The position numbers and the translations under genes were made by a program. Shown here one piece after another: positions 36,274 to 46,068 of a stretch of DNA of 64,000 nt. Below the pieces are notes generated by a model, which worked only from the letters and a program-made list of their open reading frames with translations, was not told the origin of the DNA and did no database searches. Within the stretch, counting starts at the first letter, position 1; the number at the start of each line of letters is the position of its first letter. Source of the stretch: Acinetobacter sp. XS-4 (GTDB lineage: Bacteria > Pseudomonadota > Gammaproteobacteria > Pseudomonadales > Moraxellaceae); contig NZ_CP094657.1 in NCBI RefSeq assembly GCF_023920705.1, positions 3,658,001 to 3,722,000 on the forward strand, in the 5' to 3' direction.

Positions 36274-38184
36274 ATGGCCTATATTACCCTAAGGGATGTC
36301 CAACTTGCTTTTGGCGGACCTGCCCTACTCGATGGCGCGAACTTTAATCTAGAACGTGGCGAACGAGTCTGTTTAATTGGGCGTAATGGTGAAGGTAAGT
36401 CTACTTTACTTAAACTGATCGAGGGAAGCCTATTACCAGATTCTGGTGAAGTTTCCATTCAAAATGGTCTAACTGTTTCAATGTTAGCCCAAGACGTTCC
36501 AATGGATTCTGGCAAAGTAGCTGACATTGTGGCAGATGGCGCAGGAGAAGCTTCTGAAGTACTCAGAGCTTATCATGAAGCGACCGACGCTTGTATGTTA
36601 GGAGATATGGAAGCCTGTGACCGTATGGGTAACCTTCAGCATAAGCTAGACCAGCTAGATGGTTGGGCACTAGAAAATAAGGTAAATGCTCTTTTAAGCA
36701 AAATGGGGCTTGATCCAAATGCAGACTTAGCAGACCTGTCAGGTGGTCGTAAACGCCGTGTCTTACTCGCACGTGCTCTTTTAACACAACCAGACGTATT
36801 ACTTCTAGACGAACCAACGAACCATTTAGATGTTGAAAGTATTGAATGGTTAGAGAAGTTTTTACTCGATCAAAATAATTTAACGCTTCTATTTATTTCG
36901 CATGACCGTTCTTTTGTAGATAGCATTGCAACTCGAATTGTGGAACTCGACCGCGGTATTTTACGAGGTTATGAAGGTAATTATTCTCGCTATTTAGAGC
37001 TCAAAGCTCAGCAAATGGAAGCAGAAGAAAAACAGAATGCTTTATTTGATAAAAAGTTAGCTGAAGAAGAAGCTTGGATTCGCCAAGGTATTAAAGCACG
37101 TCGTACCCGTAATGAAGGCCGTGTTCGTGCTTTAAAAGCTTTACGTGAAGAATCGAAAGCACGCCGCTCACAACAAGGCAAAGTGAGTATGGCAACTCAA
37201 GACGCAAATCGTTCAGGTAAATTAGTATTTGATATCGAACATTTAAGCGTCGCTTACGATGACAATTTACTGATCAAAGATTTCTCTACTCTTGTTATGC
37301 GTGGTGATCGTATTGGCTTGGTAGGTGATAATGGCGTTGGTAAAACTACATTAATTAAAGCCATTTTAGGTGAACTCGAACATGGCGGTTCAGTTAAAAC
37401 AGGTACACAGTTAGAAGTTGCCTATTTTGACCAGTTACGTAATGCCTTAGACCTTGAAAAAACAGTCATGGCAAACGTTTCAGAAGGTTCTGACTTCGTT
37501 GATGTAAATGGTAACCGTCGTCACATCTACAGCTATTTACAAGACTTCTTATTTTCACCTGAACGTGCCCGTACTCCGGTAAAAGCGCTTTCTGGTGGTG
37601 AACGAAATCGAATCTTACTGGCTAAATTGCTGCTTAAACCATCGAATCTAATTGTAATGGATGAGCCAACCAATGACTTGGATATGGTGACTCTAGAGCT
37701 ACTTGAAGAAATGTTATCTGATTACAAAGGGACCTTGCTCCTCATTAGCCATGACCGTGCATTTATGGATAACGTAGTAACATCTACGTGGGTATTTGAT
37801 GGCAAAGGTAATATTGCAGAATACATCGGTGGCTACCAAGACTATTTGCAACAACGTCCAGATGACAAAGTAGTCGATCAAAAATCTGATGTTAAAAAAG
37901 CTCAGGCAAAAGCTGAAGCGGAAAAAGCTGCTGCCCAAAGTACCGTTAAAAAGGTCAAACTGAGTTATAAAGATCAGCGTGAACTTGAACAATTACCCGC
38001 TGAAATTGAAAACTTAGAAAAGGAACAAGCAGAACTTTCTGAGAAACTTGCAGATGGTTCATGGTTTGTTAAAGATGCAGATGCTGCGACCCAAGCAAGC
38101 CAACGCCTAGCAGAAATTGAAGAATTACTGCTTGAAAAATTGGAACGTTGGGACGTGCTTGAACAAATGAGCAAAGGAAACTAA
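36274..38184 (+). CDS. uup: ABC-F ATPase Uup
   Basis: A soluble double-ABC protein of 636 residues linked to ribosome function and to suppression of transposon excision. Walker A motifs are GRNGEGKST (residues 36-44) and GDNGVGKTT near residue 351; signature motifs are LSGGRKRR and LSGGERNR; Walker B includes LLLDEPTNHLD and IVMDEPTNDLD. The C-terminal coiled-coil domain (about residues 545-630) is the Uup-specific DNA-binding part and separates it from EttA. Confidence 0.94.
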   Translation: MAYITLRDVQLAFGGPALLDGANFNLERGERVCLIGRNGEGKSTLLKLIEGSLLPDSGEVSIQNGLTVSMLAQDVPMDSGKVADIVADGAGEASEVLRAYHEATDACMLGDMEACDRMGNLQHKLDQLDGWALENKVNALLSKMGLDPNADLADLSGGRKRRVLLARALLTQPDVLLLDEPTNHLDVESIEWLEKFLLDQNNLTLLFISHDRSFVDSIATRIVELDRGILRGYEGNYSRYLELKAQQMEAEEKQNALFDKKLAEEEAWIRQGIKARRTRNEGRVRALKALREESKARRSQQGKVSMATQDANRSGKLVFDIEHLSVAYDDNLLIKDFSTLVMRGDRIGLVGDNGVGKTTLIKAILGELEHGGSVKTGTQLEVAYFDQLRNALDLEKTVMANVSEGSDFVDVNGNRRHIYSYLQDFLFSPERARTPVKALSGGERNRILLAKLLLKPSNLIVMDEPTNDLDMVTLELLEEMLSDYKGTLLLISHDRAFMDNVVTSTWVFDGKGNIAEYIGGYQDYLQQRPDDKVVDQKSDVKKAQAKAEAEKAAAQSTVKKVKLSYKDQRELEQLPAEIENLEKEQAELSEKLADGSWFVKDADAATQASQRLAEIEELLLEKLERWDVLEQMSKGN

Positions 38185-38211
38185 TTAGTTTTACTTTCCT
38201 AAAAAGACCCT

Positions 38212-38246
38212 AAAAAAGAGCCTTCTTAAATTAAGCAGGCTCTTTT
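38212..38246 (+). terminator. terminator after uup
   Basis: Stem AAAAAAGAGCCT with a partner AGGCTCTTTTTT; the inner CTTAA/TTAAG extension carries one mismatch. It ends in T7. Confidence 0.85.
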
Positions 38247-38418
38247 TTTATATTGTGAATATAAGTTTTTAAAAACTTAAAGCTTATAAATCACATTCCT
38301 AGAATGGATTATATCTTCGCTATTTTTAGTATTTTAAAATAGCCTTGTGCTTGAATATAGGACTTATAAAAATAATTATGTTATATCTAACAGCATAATA
38401 ATATTGGAGTGTTTTGGC

Positions 38419-39051
38419 ATGCTGGAGCTTTCTCAAATTTTAGCATTTGGACTAATTTGTTTGGCGATGGTACTCACTCCTGGTCCCAATATGATTTACC
38501 TTATTTCCCGCTCAATTTGCCAAGGGAAAACTGCTGGATTTATCTCTTTAGGCGGCGTAGCTGTAGGCTTTATCTTTTATATGCTTTGCGCATCTTTTGG
38601 TATTACCGCATTAATTGTTGCTGTTCCTTATGCTTATGACACTATTCGTATTGCTGGTGCAATTTACCTACTCTGGCTTGCATGGAAAGCACTACGTCCA
38701 AATGCCGCTCCAATTTTTAATGTAAAAGATTTATCAGTAGATTCGCCAGCTAAACTCTTTTTAATGGGTTTCGCGACCAACTTGCTGAATCCTAAAATTG
38801 CGATTATGTATTTATCTTTACTGCCACAATTTATTCACCCACAACAAGGCAGTATTTTGTGGCAATCAATTCAACTCGGTACAATTCAAATTTTTGTCAG
38901 CGTTTCAGTAAATGCGCTTATTGTACTTTCTGCGGGTAGCATTGCTCTTTTTCTACAACAAAAACCTCTTTGGGCAAATATACAACGTTGGCTGATGGGA
39001 ACTGTATTGGCCGGACTCGCTGTTAAAATTCTTTTAGAAAATCGTCGATAA
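38419..39051 (+). CDS. LysE/RhtB-family amino acid exporter
   Basis: 210-residue membrane protein with six predicted helices. The family signature MVLTPGPNMIYLISRSICQG begins near residue 17, and ATNLLNPKIAIMYLSLLPQF near residue 118. The ATG at 38419 has GGAG nine bases upstream; the longer ORF start adds 24 polar residues before the helix. The substrate is an amino acid or homoserine lactone-like metabolite, undetermined. It lies alone between the uup terminator and the acyltransferase. Confidence 0.87.
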   Translation: MLELSQILAFGLICLAMVLTPGPNMIYLISRSICQGKTAGFISLGGVAVGFIFYMLCASFGITALIVAVPYAYDTIRIAGAIYLLWLAWKALRPNAAPIFNVKDLSVDSPAKLFLMGFATNLLNPKIAIMYLSLLPQFIHPQQGSILWQSIQLGTIQIFVSVSVNALIVLSAGSIALFLQQKPLWANIQRWLMGTVLAGLAVKILLENRR

Positions 39052-39167
39052 CTCAACCTTCTTATTTCGCACTCTCTTAACACTCAATTGAACAGTGTAT
39101 TACGACGATAAATTCAGTTCGTGATACACTTTTGCCAGTTTTAACTTTCTGAACTCTTTATATCGTT

Positions 39168-40103
39168 ATGAGCCAAAAGCAGCCTTATACGCCCGGTGAA
39201 TTTCAATGGTCCTTTTTATTGCCTAAATATTGGGGTGTTTGGATTGCTATTGTCTTTTTAATGCTTTTGGCTATTTTACCTTGGGCCATACAATGGCGTC
39301 TGGCACATGGCGTAGCTCATCTGGCTTGGAAATATCTAAAATCACGCCGTAAAACCACTATTCGCAATTTAGAAGTCTGCTTTCCAGAATGGTCTGCCGA
39401 TAAAGTTCAACAACAAGCTCAACAAGTTTTCGTCGATATGATGCTTGGGGTATTTGAAACCTTAAATGCATGGTACAACCCACGCTGGTTTAAAAACCGA
39501 GTCACGATTGACGGTTTGGAGCACATTACCAATGCCCAAGCTCAGGGCAAAGGTGTTTTATTACTGGGTACTCACAGCACGCTTCTTGATGCAGGCGGCT
39601 ATGTTTGTGCGCAATATTTTGAACCGGATGTTGTCTATCGACCTCAAAATAACCCATTGCTCGATATGCTCATTTATCGTTGCCGTGGCACAATTTATAA
39701 AGCACAAATCGACCATGATGATATGCGTGGTTTAATTCGTCACCTTAAAGATGGTGATGCAATTTGGTATAGCCCAGATCAAGACTTTGGACTTAAACAA
39801 GGTGTTATGGCACCGTTTTTTGGCGTACCTGCTGCCACAGTCACTGCACACCGCCGCTTATTAAAAATCTCAAAAGCAGTCGCCGTGCCTTTATATTTCT
39901 ATCGCCATGGAGATATCAAGAACCCGAAATATCATGTTCTGATTGAACCTGCGGTCGACAATATGCCAAGTGAAGACGAAGTCGATGATGCAACACGCGT
40001 CAATAAAATTATTGAAAATCAACTTCGCATCGCACCGACTCAATATATGTGGTTCCACCGTCGATTTAAGACACGTCCTGAGGGATATGAAGAGATCTAT
40101 TAA
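39168..40103 (+). CDS. lpxL: lipid A late acyltransferase, LpxL/HtrB type
   Basis: Adds a secondary acyl chain to lipid A at the inner membrane. It has 311 residues with one N-terminal helix (about 23-42). The catalytic HxxxxD is HSTLLD in LLLGTHSTLLDAGG. Close matches to E. coli LpxL include IRNLEVCFPEWS, VYRPQNNPLLD, YSPDQDFG and the ending QYMWFHRRFKTRPEG. Acinetobacter also has an LpxM elsewhere; the LpxL name is by resemblance, so the position acylated is inferred. Confidence 0.85.
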   Translation: MSQKQPYTPGEFQWSFLLPKYWGVWIAIVFLMLLAILPWAIQWRLAHGVAHLAWKYLKSRRKTTIRNLEVCFPEWSADKVQQQAQQVFVDMMLGVFETLNAWYNPRWFKNRVTIDGLEHITNAQAQGKGVLLLGTHSTLLDAGGYVCAQYFEPDVVYRPQNNPLLDMLIYRCRGTIYKAQIDHDDMRGLIRHLKDGDAIWYSPDQDFGLKQGVMAPFFGVPAATVTAHRRLLKISKAVAVPLYFYRHGDIKNPKYHVLIEPAVDNMPSEDEVDDATRVNKIIENQLRIAPTQYMWFHRRFKTRPEGYEEIY

Positions 40104-40167
40104 GATAAAGCTGTGATAATTTTAAATTGATAGTAAGCACAGCCTCAATTTAAAGTGAAATTCAAAT

Positions 40168-40289
40168 ACTATCGAATAGGCAGACCTTACTTTTCAAGGA
40201 TAAAAAGTAAGCAAAAATCCTTTGTTCCGCTGATGTTACCTCCTTGTAACACAGCGAAACAGCGACATCCATGTCGCTATCACGATAGT
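40168..40289 (-). repeat. copy B of a palindromic dispersed repeat
   Basis: About 122 bp with 7-bp terminal inverted repeats ACTATCG (40168) and CGATAGT (40289). Inside are the hairpins CTTACTTTT/AAAAGTAAG (40186-40211), TGTTAC/GTAACA nested in CGCTG/CAGCG (40228-40256) and GCGACAT/ATGTCGC (40262-40277). Read on the minus strand it has the same order as copy A at 4691-4803. It lies in the gap before the glycosyltransferase gene. Confidence 0.65.
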
Positions 40290-40368
40290 AAATTCCGGAT
40301 AATGATTTAGTTTGAAATGATGTATCTGTGGATGGTCCATCTTTTATGAATGTATAAGGCAAAAAATA

Positions 40369-41469
40369 ATGAAAGTGATGCAACTTCTCCCAGAACTCAA
40401 TAGCGGTGGCGTAGAACGCGGCACACTAGAAATTGCACGTGCGCTCGTTGCACAAGGTCATCAGTCTTTAGTTGTTTCAAACGGCGGGCGCTTAGTCTCA
40501 CAGCTCGAAGCTGAAGGTTCTACTCACTTAACGCTACCCATTCATAAAAAGTCGCTTTCAAGCTTGTGGCAAATCCGCCCTCTACGTCAGCTGATTGAAC
40601 AGCATCAACCAGATATTGTTCATGTACGCTCACGTGTACCTGCTTGGCTGACTCATTTTGCTTTAAGGAAAATACCTGCGAACAAACGCCCTCACCTCAT
40701 TAGCACAGTGCATGGCTTTTATTCAGTCAATCGTTATAGTGCGATTATGACGCAGGCTGAAAAAGTGATTGCTGTTTCTGACAGCGTAGTTAAATACATC
40801 ACTGACCATTATAAAAACTGCCCTCCCCAAGATATTGTTCGGATTTATCGAGGAATTGACCCAGCCGCGTTTCCACATAATTATCAGCCATCAGCACAAT
40901 GGTTTAATCAAGTTTTTAATGACTTTCCTGAACTCGAAAATAAGTTTTTACTTTGCTTACCTGGCCGTATTACACGTTTAAAAGGACATGAAAGTTTAAT
41001 TGAACTGATGCAAAAACTAGGTAAACAATATCCTCAGCTACATGCTGTAGTTGTTGGTGGTGCCGATGCAAAAAAACAGGCCTATCTAAGCGAGTTGCAG
41101 AGTACCATTCAAAGCAAAGGACTCGCAGATAAAATTACCTTTGTAGGACATCGCTCAGATATACGCGAATGGCTCGCTTTTAGTGACATTGTGCTCTCTC
41201 TATCCAATCAAGCAGAAACATTCGGTAGAACAGCATTAGAAGCGCTTTCAGTAGGTACGCCAGTCATTGGCTGGAATCGTGGAGGCGTAGCCGAGATTTT
41301 ATCGAATGTCTATCCACAAGGTCTTGTTGAAGTAGGAAATGAAAAGGCTTTACTGGAAATAGTGGAACAGCATATTGAACAGCCTCAAGTCGTTGCCCCT
41401 GTTACCCTGTTTAGCTTGAAAGACATGTGTGATCAGACACTGGCTCTATATGAATCTGTACTGAAATAA
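40369..41469 (+). CDS. GT4-type glycosyltransferase
   Basis: 366-residue retaining glycosyltransferase of the GT-B fold. The N-terminal domain has LLPELNSGGVERGTLEIARAL, typical of surface-polysaccharide or core-oligosaccharide transferases; the C-terminal donor-binding domain has PGRITRLKGHESL, VGHRSDIREWLA and the E-x7-E motif in ETFGRTALEALSVGTPVI. There is no membrane helix. It follows the lipid A acyltransferase on the same strand, so a lipooligosaccharide core role is plausible. An ATG three codons in (40378) is an alternative start. Confidence 0.85.
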   Translation: MKVMQLLPELNSGGVERGTLEIARALVAQGHQSLVVSNGGRLVSQLEAEGSTHLTLPIHKKSLSSLWQIRPLRQLIEQHQPDIVHVRSRVPAWLTHFALRKIPANKRPHLISTVHGFYSVNRYSAIMTQAEKVIAVSDSVVKYITDHYKNCPPQDIVRIYRGIDPAAFPHNYQPSAQWFNQVFNDFPELENKFLLCLPGRITRLKGHESLIELMQKLGKQYPQLHAVVVGGADAKKQAYLSELQSTIQSKGLADKITFVGHRSDIREWLAFSDIVLSLSNQAETFGRTALEALSVGTPVIGWNRGGVAEILSNVYPQGLVEVGNEKALLEIVEQHIEQPQVVAPVTLFSLKDMCDQTLALYESVLK

Positions 41470-41475
41470 CCCCAT

Positions 41476-41503
41476 AAAAAACCCGCGATCAACGCGGGTT
41501 TTT
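41476..41503 (+). terminator. bidirectional terminator between the glycosyltransferase and symporter genes
   Basis: Stem AAAAACCCGCG / CGCGGGTTTTT with a five-base loop between convergent genes. Confidence 0.87.
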
Positions 41504-41519
41504 ACTACAACAAGGCAGA

Positions 41520-42806
41520 TTATTTATAAGTTGCCTCATAAGCTGCTGCTTTCTCGCTGTCGTATTGTTTTTCCCATTTACTAATCACAAGTACTGCAAG
41601 TGCATTACCTACAACGTTCAATGCGGTACGTGCCATATCCATGATACGGTCAACACCAGCAATAAATGCTAAGCCTTCAAGTGGAATACCAACTGTATGT
41701 AACGTAGCTAATAACACCACGAATGATACACCAGGAACACCAGCAATACCTTTAGAAGTAATCATTAAGGTTACAACTAAAAGAATTTGTTGACCAATTG
41801 ACATGTCAATACCATAAAGCTGTGCAATAAAGATAGCTGCAATACTTTGGTAAAGTGTTGAACCGTCAAGGTTAAATGAATAACCCGTTGGAATTACAAA
41901 ACTAGAAATTGCTTTTGGTGCACCGTAGTCTTCCATTTTTTGCATAATACGCGGTAGAACAGTTTCCGAGCTCGCTGTTGAGTAAGCTAAGATCAGTTCA
42001 TCTTTCAATATTTTCATTAGAATAAGGATATTGATACCGAACATTTTTGCAGTGATTCCTAAAACCACAAAAGCAAAGAATAAGATAGCTGCGTAAACTA
42101 ATACCACTAATTTAGCTAATGGAATTAATGATGCGAAACCGAAGTTCGCAACAGTTACCGCAATCAAACCAAACACACCAAATGGTGCATATTTCATAAT
42201 GATGTGTGTCACACGGAACATTGTTTCTGACACAGCATGAAATACGCTTAACAATGGATCTTTGGTCTTCTCTGGCAATGAAGATAAACCAATACCAAAT
42301 AACACGGCGAAGAAAATCACTGGCAACATTTCGCCATGTGCCATCGAGTTAATAATATTGGTTGGAATCATTGACAAAACTGTCTGTACCAAACCATGCG
42401 ATTGAGAACCAACTTCTTGAGCTGTACTCTTATATTGAGAAATATCGGTTTGAACCAGTTGAGACATATCAATGCCTGAACCAGGATGGAAGATATTTGC
42501 CGCAACCAAACCAACTAAAATGGCAACCGTGGTAATAATTTCAAAGTAGAGAATGGTTTTAAAACCAAGACGCCCTAAACTTTTCGTACTGCCAACACCT
42601 GCAATACCTAAAATTAAGGTAGAGAAAACGATTGGAATAACAATCATTTTAATCAGGCTAATAAAGATCTTACCCATTGGCGTAAGAACATTATTCACAA
42701 TACTATCTTTTATTTCAGGCTGATTATGTAAAACAGCCCCTACAGCTATCCCTAGGACTAAAGCAATTAAAATTTGCCAAGCAAGGCTAAATTTAAAATT
42801 CTTCAT
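41520..42806 (-). CDS. dicarboxylate/amino acid:cation symporter (DAACS, GltP/DctA type)
   Basis: 428-residue transporter with about eight helices and two hairpins. Signature pieces are the serine-rich STASSETVLPRIM, the NLDGS of SFNLDGSTLYQSIAAIF, and the GVPGVSFVVLLATL hairpin. Substrates of the family are glutamate, aspartate or C4-dicarboxylates with H+ or Na+. The ATG at 42806 is preceded by AAGGA. An almost 700-base non-coding stretch lies upstream, with two inverted-repeat structures. Confidence 0.88.
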   Translation of the reverse strand: MKNFKFSLAWQILIALVLGIAVGAVLHNQPEIKDSIVNNVLTPMGKIFISLIKMIVIPIVFSTLILGIAGVGSTKSLGRLGFKTILYFEIITTVAILVGLVAANIFHPGSGIDMSQLVQTDISQYKSTAQEVGSQSHGLVQTVLSMIPTNIINSMAHGEMLPVIFFAVLFGIGLSSLPEKTKDPLLSVFHAVSETMFRVTHIIMKYAPFGVFGLIAVTVANFGFASLIPLAKLVVLVYAAILFFAFVVLGITAKMFGINILILMKILKDELILAYSTASSETVLPRIMQKMEDYGAPKAISSFVIPTGYSFNLDGSTLYQSIAAIFIAQLYGIDMSIGQQILLVVTLMITSKGIAGVPGVSFVVLLATLHTVGIPLEGLAFIAGVDRIMDMARTALNVVGNALAVLVISKWEKQYDSEKAAAYEATYK

Positions 42807-43504
42807 AAGACAATCCTTATGCACCGCAAAGTATCAAATATGAGAGGGAGAAGACCACTAACTAAGAGTGAAACCTCAATATGTACAGTAATTTCCAAAC
42901 AGAAATTTAAATGCACAAACAAATCACAACTCGCCGATCTGACGAGATAAACAACAATGCCTGTTGACGATCCAACATGTCAACGATCGGCACATTCTAT
43001 TGAGATTTACCAATTAAACAACCCCAATTTATATCTAAATAGATGAAAGCCCATATTTACTCATCAATAATCTATAAAAACAAAAACTTATCTTAAAAAA
43101 AAATTGTATCTATTTTCATTGAAAATTGCTCAGATATAGACCAGAACTTAATAGGCGCTCACCTATAATTAGATAGATTTTAAAATTAAGATTAGCTTAA
43201 AAATATTTCTTTTTTACGGCAAATTAAATATGGTATATATAAAATATTAACCCGAGTTCTGCGTCCTGCAAAACTCGGGTAAATGAGGTTGTGCTTTCAG
43301 GTTAATCGTTATTTTTATAGTTTCCTTTCCAACATCTGATCCGTGATGCTATTCCATATCAGCTTTGTGTATCCTTACGTGGGATTGTCCATTCCCGTTT
43401 CCGTGTGCCGATGAATGTAGAATAAGGTTTTTATCACCCTCTGCCTATTCGCCCTAGACTCAAATCTTTGTACGATATTGCTTACATCAATTTTTATATT
43501 CTTT
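42807..43504. other. long intergenic region with hairpins and a possible small RNA
   Basis: About 700 bases without a credible protein gene. It holds an inverted repeat GCCGATC/GATCGGC (42933-42991) with an inner GTTGAC/GTCAAC (42963-42984), an AT-rich middle (43000-43240), a hairpin ACCCGAGTT/AACTCGGGT (43251-43281), and a less AT-rich structured tract (about 43300-43450). Confidence 0.6.
43241..43460 (-). ncRNA. candidate structured small RNA
   Basis: On the minus strand the tract can fold: CCTTA with TAAGG around an internal CATTC/GAATG arm, then CTGAT/ATCAG, then the 9-bp ACCCGAGTT/AACTCGGGT hairpin at 43251-43281 followed by T-rich bases. Base composition is richer in GC than the flanks. 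I match no named RNA (not 6S, tmRNA, RNase P or SRP by memory). Strand and ends are uncertain; the plus strand also has TAAGG followed by T5. Confidence 0.35.
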
Positions 43505-44614
43505 TCATTTATAAGGCTGCGCAATTTTATCAGTCACAATTTTTTCTTCTTTTTCAGCCTTGGCAATCCCTTCTTGTATGGCGCTTTGAGCCTCTTCTTC
43601 ATCGGTTTGAGTTTGTTCCAATTCCTCTTGAATATGTTCAAATATTCGCCCAGTCTGTAAAACGACATATACAGGAAAATGATCAGATCCAATATGTGGT
43701 AAACGCTGCATTTTAACTAAACCAAAATCGGTACTATGAAAAATATGATCTAAAGACCAACGTAGCAATGGGTAATCTGCATGAAACGTATTAATGAAAT
43801 GTCGCCCAACTCGTGGATCAAGTAACCCACTAATCCGCTGGAACAACCGCGTAGTACGTGACCACGCTACATCGTTTAAATCCCCCATCACAATACAGCT
43901 TTCATCTAAGTCTTTAATCTGATCTCCAACAATTAAAAGCTCTGCATCACGTAAAGTCGAATCTTTCGCCTCGGTTGGACTCGGTGGTTTTGGATGCAAA
44001 CAATACAGTTGAACTGGCATACTAGATCGTAAAGTCACAGTGGTATGAATAGAAGGAATTTCATCACTCAAAATAAATTTAACTTCAGTATTAGATAGAG
44101 GTAATCTGCTATATAAATGCATGCCATATAGGTTATCTAAAGGCACAGGAACACGATAAGGATAGTCTTCTTCAATTTCTTTTAAAGCATTTTCCCAAGT
44201 CTTATCACTTTCCAGTGTAAGCAACAAATCTGGTTTTAATGTCCTAATCTGTTCAAGAAGTAAATGATATTTTTCATTTGGGGTTAGAATATTCGATACA
44301 ATTAATGAAATTTGCTTTTGCTGGTCTAACTGAGATGGTTTTACCTGTTTAACCTGCTTTTTCCAGAGTAAGGTATAAGGCAAAACCATTTTAAGCTGAT
44401 ACGCGATGGCCGCTATAAGCACAGCAAGGACTATCTCGCGCCATAGATTCCATTCGGTAGGCCAAAATAGCATACCAATAAAAGCTAACAGACCAACAAA
44501 TAGAATCTGCAAACGAGGAAAGTCGGCGCCACGAAACCACCACTCATCACGAGGAATAAGTGACCAGAAACTTAACCAAATCACCAGACCAGCTAGAACT
44601 TCGATATAAATCAT
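43505..44614 (-). CDS. membrane-anchored endonuclease/exonuclease/phosphatase-family protein
   Basis: 369 residues: two or three N-terminal membrane helices (about 5-80), then an EEP domain from about residue 105. Catalytic-type motifs are LLTLESD, the MGDLNDVAWS block (residues about 243-252), the RWSLDHIFHS block and the final GSDHFPVYVVL with its SDH triad element. After the domain comes a Glu-rich, coiled-coil-like tail of about 50 residues. The substrate (DNA, phosphodiester or lipid) is unknown. No terminator is seen after it. Confidence 0.8.
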   Translation of the reverse strand: MIYIEVLAGLVIWLSFWSLIPRDEWWFRGADFPRLQILFVGLLAFIGMLFWPTEWNLWREIVLAVLIAAIAYQLKMVLPYTLLWKKQVKQVKPSQLDQQKQISLIVSNILTPNEKYHLLLEQIRTLKPDLLLTLESDKTWENALKEIEEDYPYRVPVPLDNLYGMHLYSRLPLSNTEVKFILSDEIPSIHTTVTLRSSMPVQLYCLHPKPPSPTEAKDSTLRDAELLIVGDQIKDLDESCIVMGDLNDVAWSRTTRLFQRISGLLDPRVGRHFINTFHADYPLLRWSLDHIFHSTDFGLVKMQRLPHIGSDHFPVYVVLQTGRIFEHIQEELEQTQTDEEEAQSAIQEGIAKAEKEEKIVTDKIAQPYK

Positions 44615-44801
44615 TGAATTTTCTCTTTTAAGATGATTTGGTTTTTAATGTTTTTGTCATCTTTATCAATTTTGTATGTAACATAAACAAGATATTCTAC
44701 TCAATAAACATGGTGTTTTGTTTCTGTAACGCTTGCAGTTGTGGACACTTTTGATACACTCAACTCCCCCTAATAATTTTAACGCACCGAGGCAAAATGA
44801 C

Positions 44802-45920
44802 ATGAAAGTAGGTCTGGTCGGTTGGCGCGGGATGGTCGGTTCCGTCCTTATGCAACGTATGGTTGAAGAGAATGATTTCGCTCATATTGAGCCATTTTAT
44901 TTCTCTACCAGTAATGCAGGTGGTGAAGCTCCTTCATTTGGTGGTAAGACTGCCCCAGCACTTATGGAAGCTACAGACATTAATAGTCTGAAGCAAATGG
45001 ATGTCATTATTACCTGTCAAGGTGGTGACTATACGTCTGAAGTTTTCCCACAGTTAAAAGCAACTGGTTGGGATGGCTACTGGATTGATGCAGCCTCTAC
45101 TTTACGTATGTCAGATGATGCAATCATCGTTCTTGACCCAGTAAACCTTAACGTTATTAAAGACGGCTTGGTTAACGGCACCAAAACTTTCGTAGGTGGT
45201 AACTGTACAGTATCGCTTATGTTGATGGGTGTAGGTTCACTTTTCCAAAACAATTTGGTGGAGTGGATGACTGCTATGACTTATCAAGCAGCATCAGGCG
45301 CTGGCGCACAAAACATGCGTGAGCTAATTACTGGTATGGGTTACTTATATAACAATACTAAAACATTGTTAGATGATCCTAAATCTGCAATTTTGGATAT
45401 TGATCGTCAAGTTGCCGAGTTACAACGTGGCGAAGGTTTCCCATCTGCTAACTTCGGTGTGCCATTAGCTGGATCGTTGATTCCTTACATTGATAAGCAA
45501 CTTGAAAGTGGTCAGTCAAAAGAAGAGTGGAAAGGTCAAGTTGAAACCAACAAGATTTTGGGTAATTCACAAATTGTTCCAATCGATGGCCACTGTGTCC
45601 GTATTGGCGCGATGCGTTGCCACTCTCAAGCATTGACAATCAAATTGAAAAAAGATGTCCCACTTGATGAAATCGAAGATATGATTCGTACTTCAAACCA
45701 ATGGGCAAAAGTTGTACCAAACACTCGTGAAGCGTCTATGACTGACCTTACACCTGTTGCTGTAACTGGTACCTTAACTGTACCTGTTGGCCGTTTGCGC
45801 AAACTTAATATGGGTAAAGAATATTTAGGCGCATTCACAGTAGGTGATCAGTTACTTTGGGGTGCTGCTGAGCCTTTACGTCGCATGTTACGCATCTTAG
45901 TAGAATACAAAAGCTCATAA
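44802..45920 (+). CDS. asd: aspartate-semialdehyde dehydrogenase
   Basis: NADPH-dependent reduction of aspartyl phosphate, the branch point to lysine/diaminopimelate, threonine and methionine. It has 372 residues. Cofactor motif [15 protein letters not shown] at the N-terminus; the catalytic Cys135 is in [10 protein letters not shown]; the substrate-binding Arg is in [15 protein letters not shown] chose the ATG at 44802 (GAGG upstream); the longer ORF start has no support. asd-fimV-truA is also the Pseudomonas order. Confidence 0.97.
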   Translation: MKVGLVGWRGMVGSVLMQRMVEENDFAHIEPFYFSTSNAGGEAPSFGGKTAPALMEATDINSLKQMDVIITCQGGDYTSEVFPQLKATGWDGYWIDAASTLRMSDDAIIVLDPVNLNVIKDGLVNGTKTFVGGNCTVSLMLMGVGSLFQNNLVEWMTAMTYQAASGAGAQNMRELITGMGYLYNNTKTLLDDPKSAILDIDRQVAELQRGEGFPSANFGVPLAGSLIPYIDKQLESGQSKEEWKGQVETNKILGNSQIVPIDGHCVRIGAMRCHSQALTIKLKKDVPLDEIEDMIRTSNQWAKVVPNTREASMTDLTPVAVTGTLTVPVGRLRKLNMGKEYLGAFTVGDQLLWGAAEPLRRMLRILVEYKSS

Positions 45921-45947
45921 TTTGGTCTGAATTATTCAGTCAAAACG

Positions 45948-45977
45948 AAAAGCCGATCACATTAGATCGGCTTTTCC
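45948..45977 (+). terminator. terminator after asd
   Basis: Stem AAAAGCCGATC / GATCGGCTTTT with a six-base loop. Confidence 0.82.
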
Positions 45978-46068
45978 GTAACTGGTTTGTAAAAATTTTA
46001 CAATTTATTTACATTTCATTATTGTATAATTTTGAACGACTTTACGACTTATTAGGTCATGGATTGAG

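Noticed and set aside
36563..36817. ORF antisense within uup and similar ORFs in topA, leuC, truA and the helicase gene
   Set aside because: They are overlapped entirely by strongly conserved genes and carry no domain or start signal of their own.
43468..43716. Plus-strand ORFs opposite the start of the endonuclease/exonuclease/phosphatase gene's 3' end
   Set aside because: They run antisense to its Glu-rich tail and have no ribosome-binding site or recognisable product.
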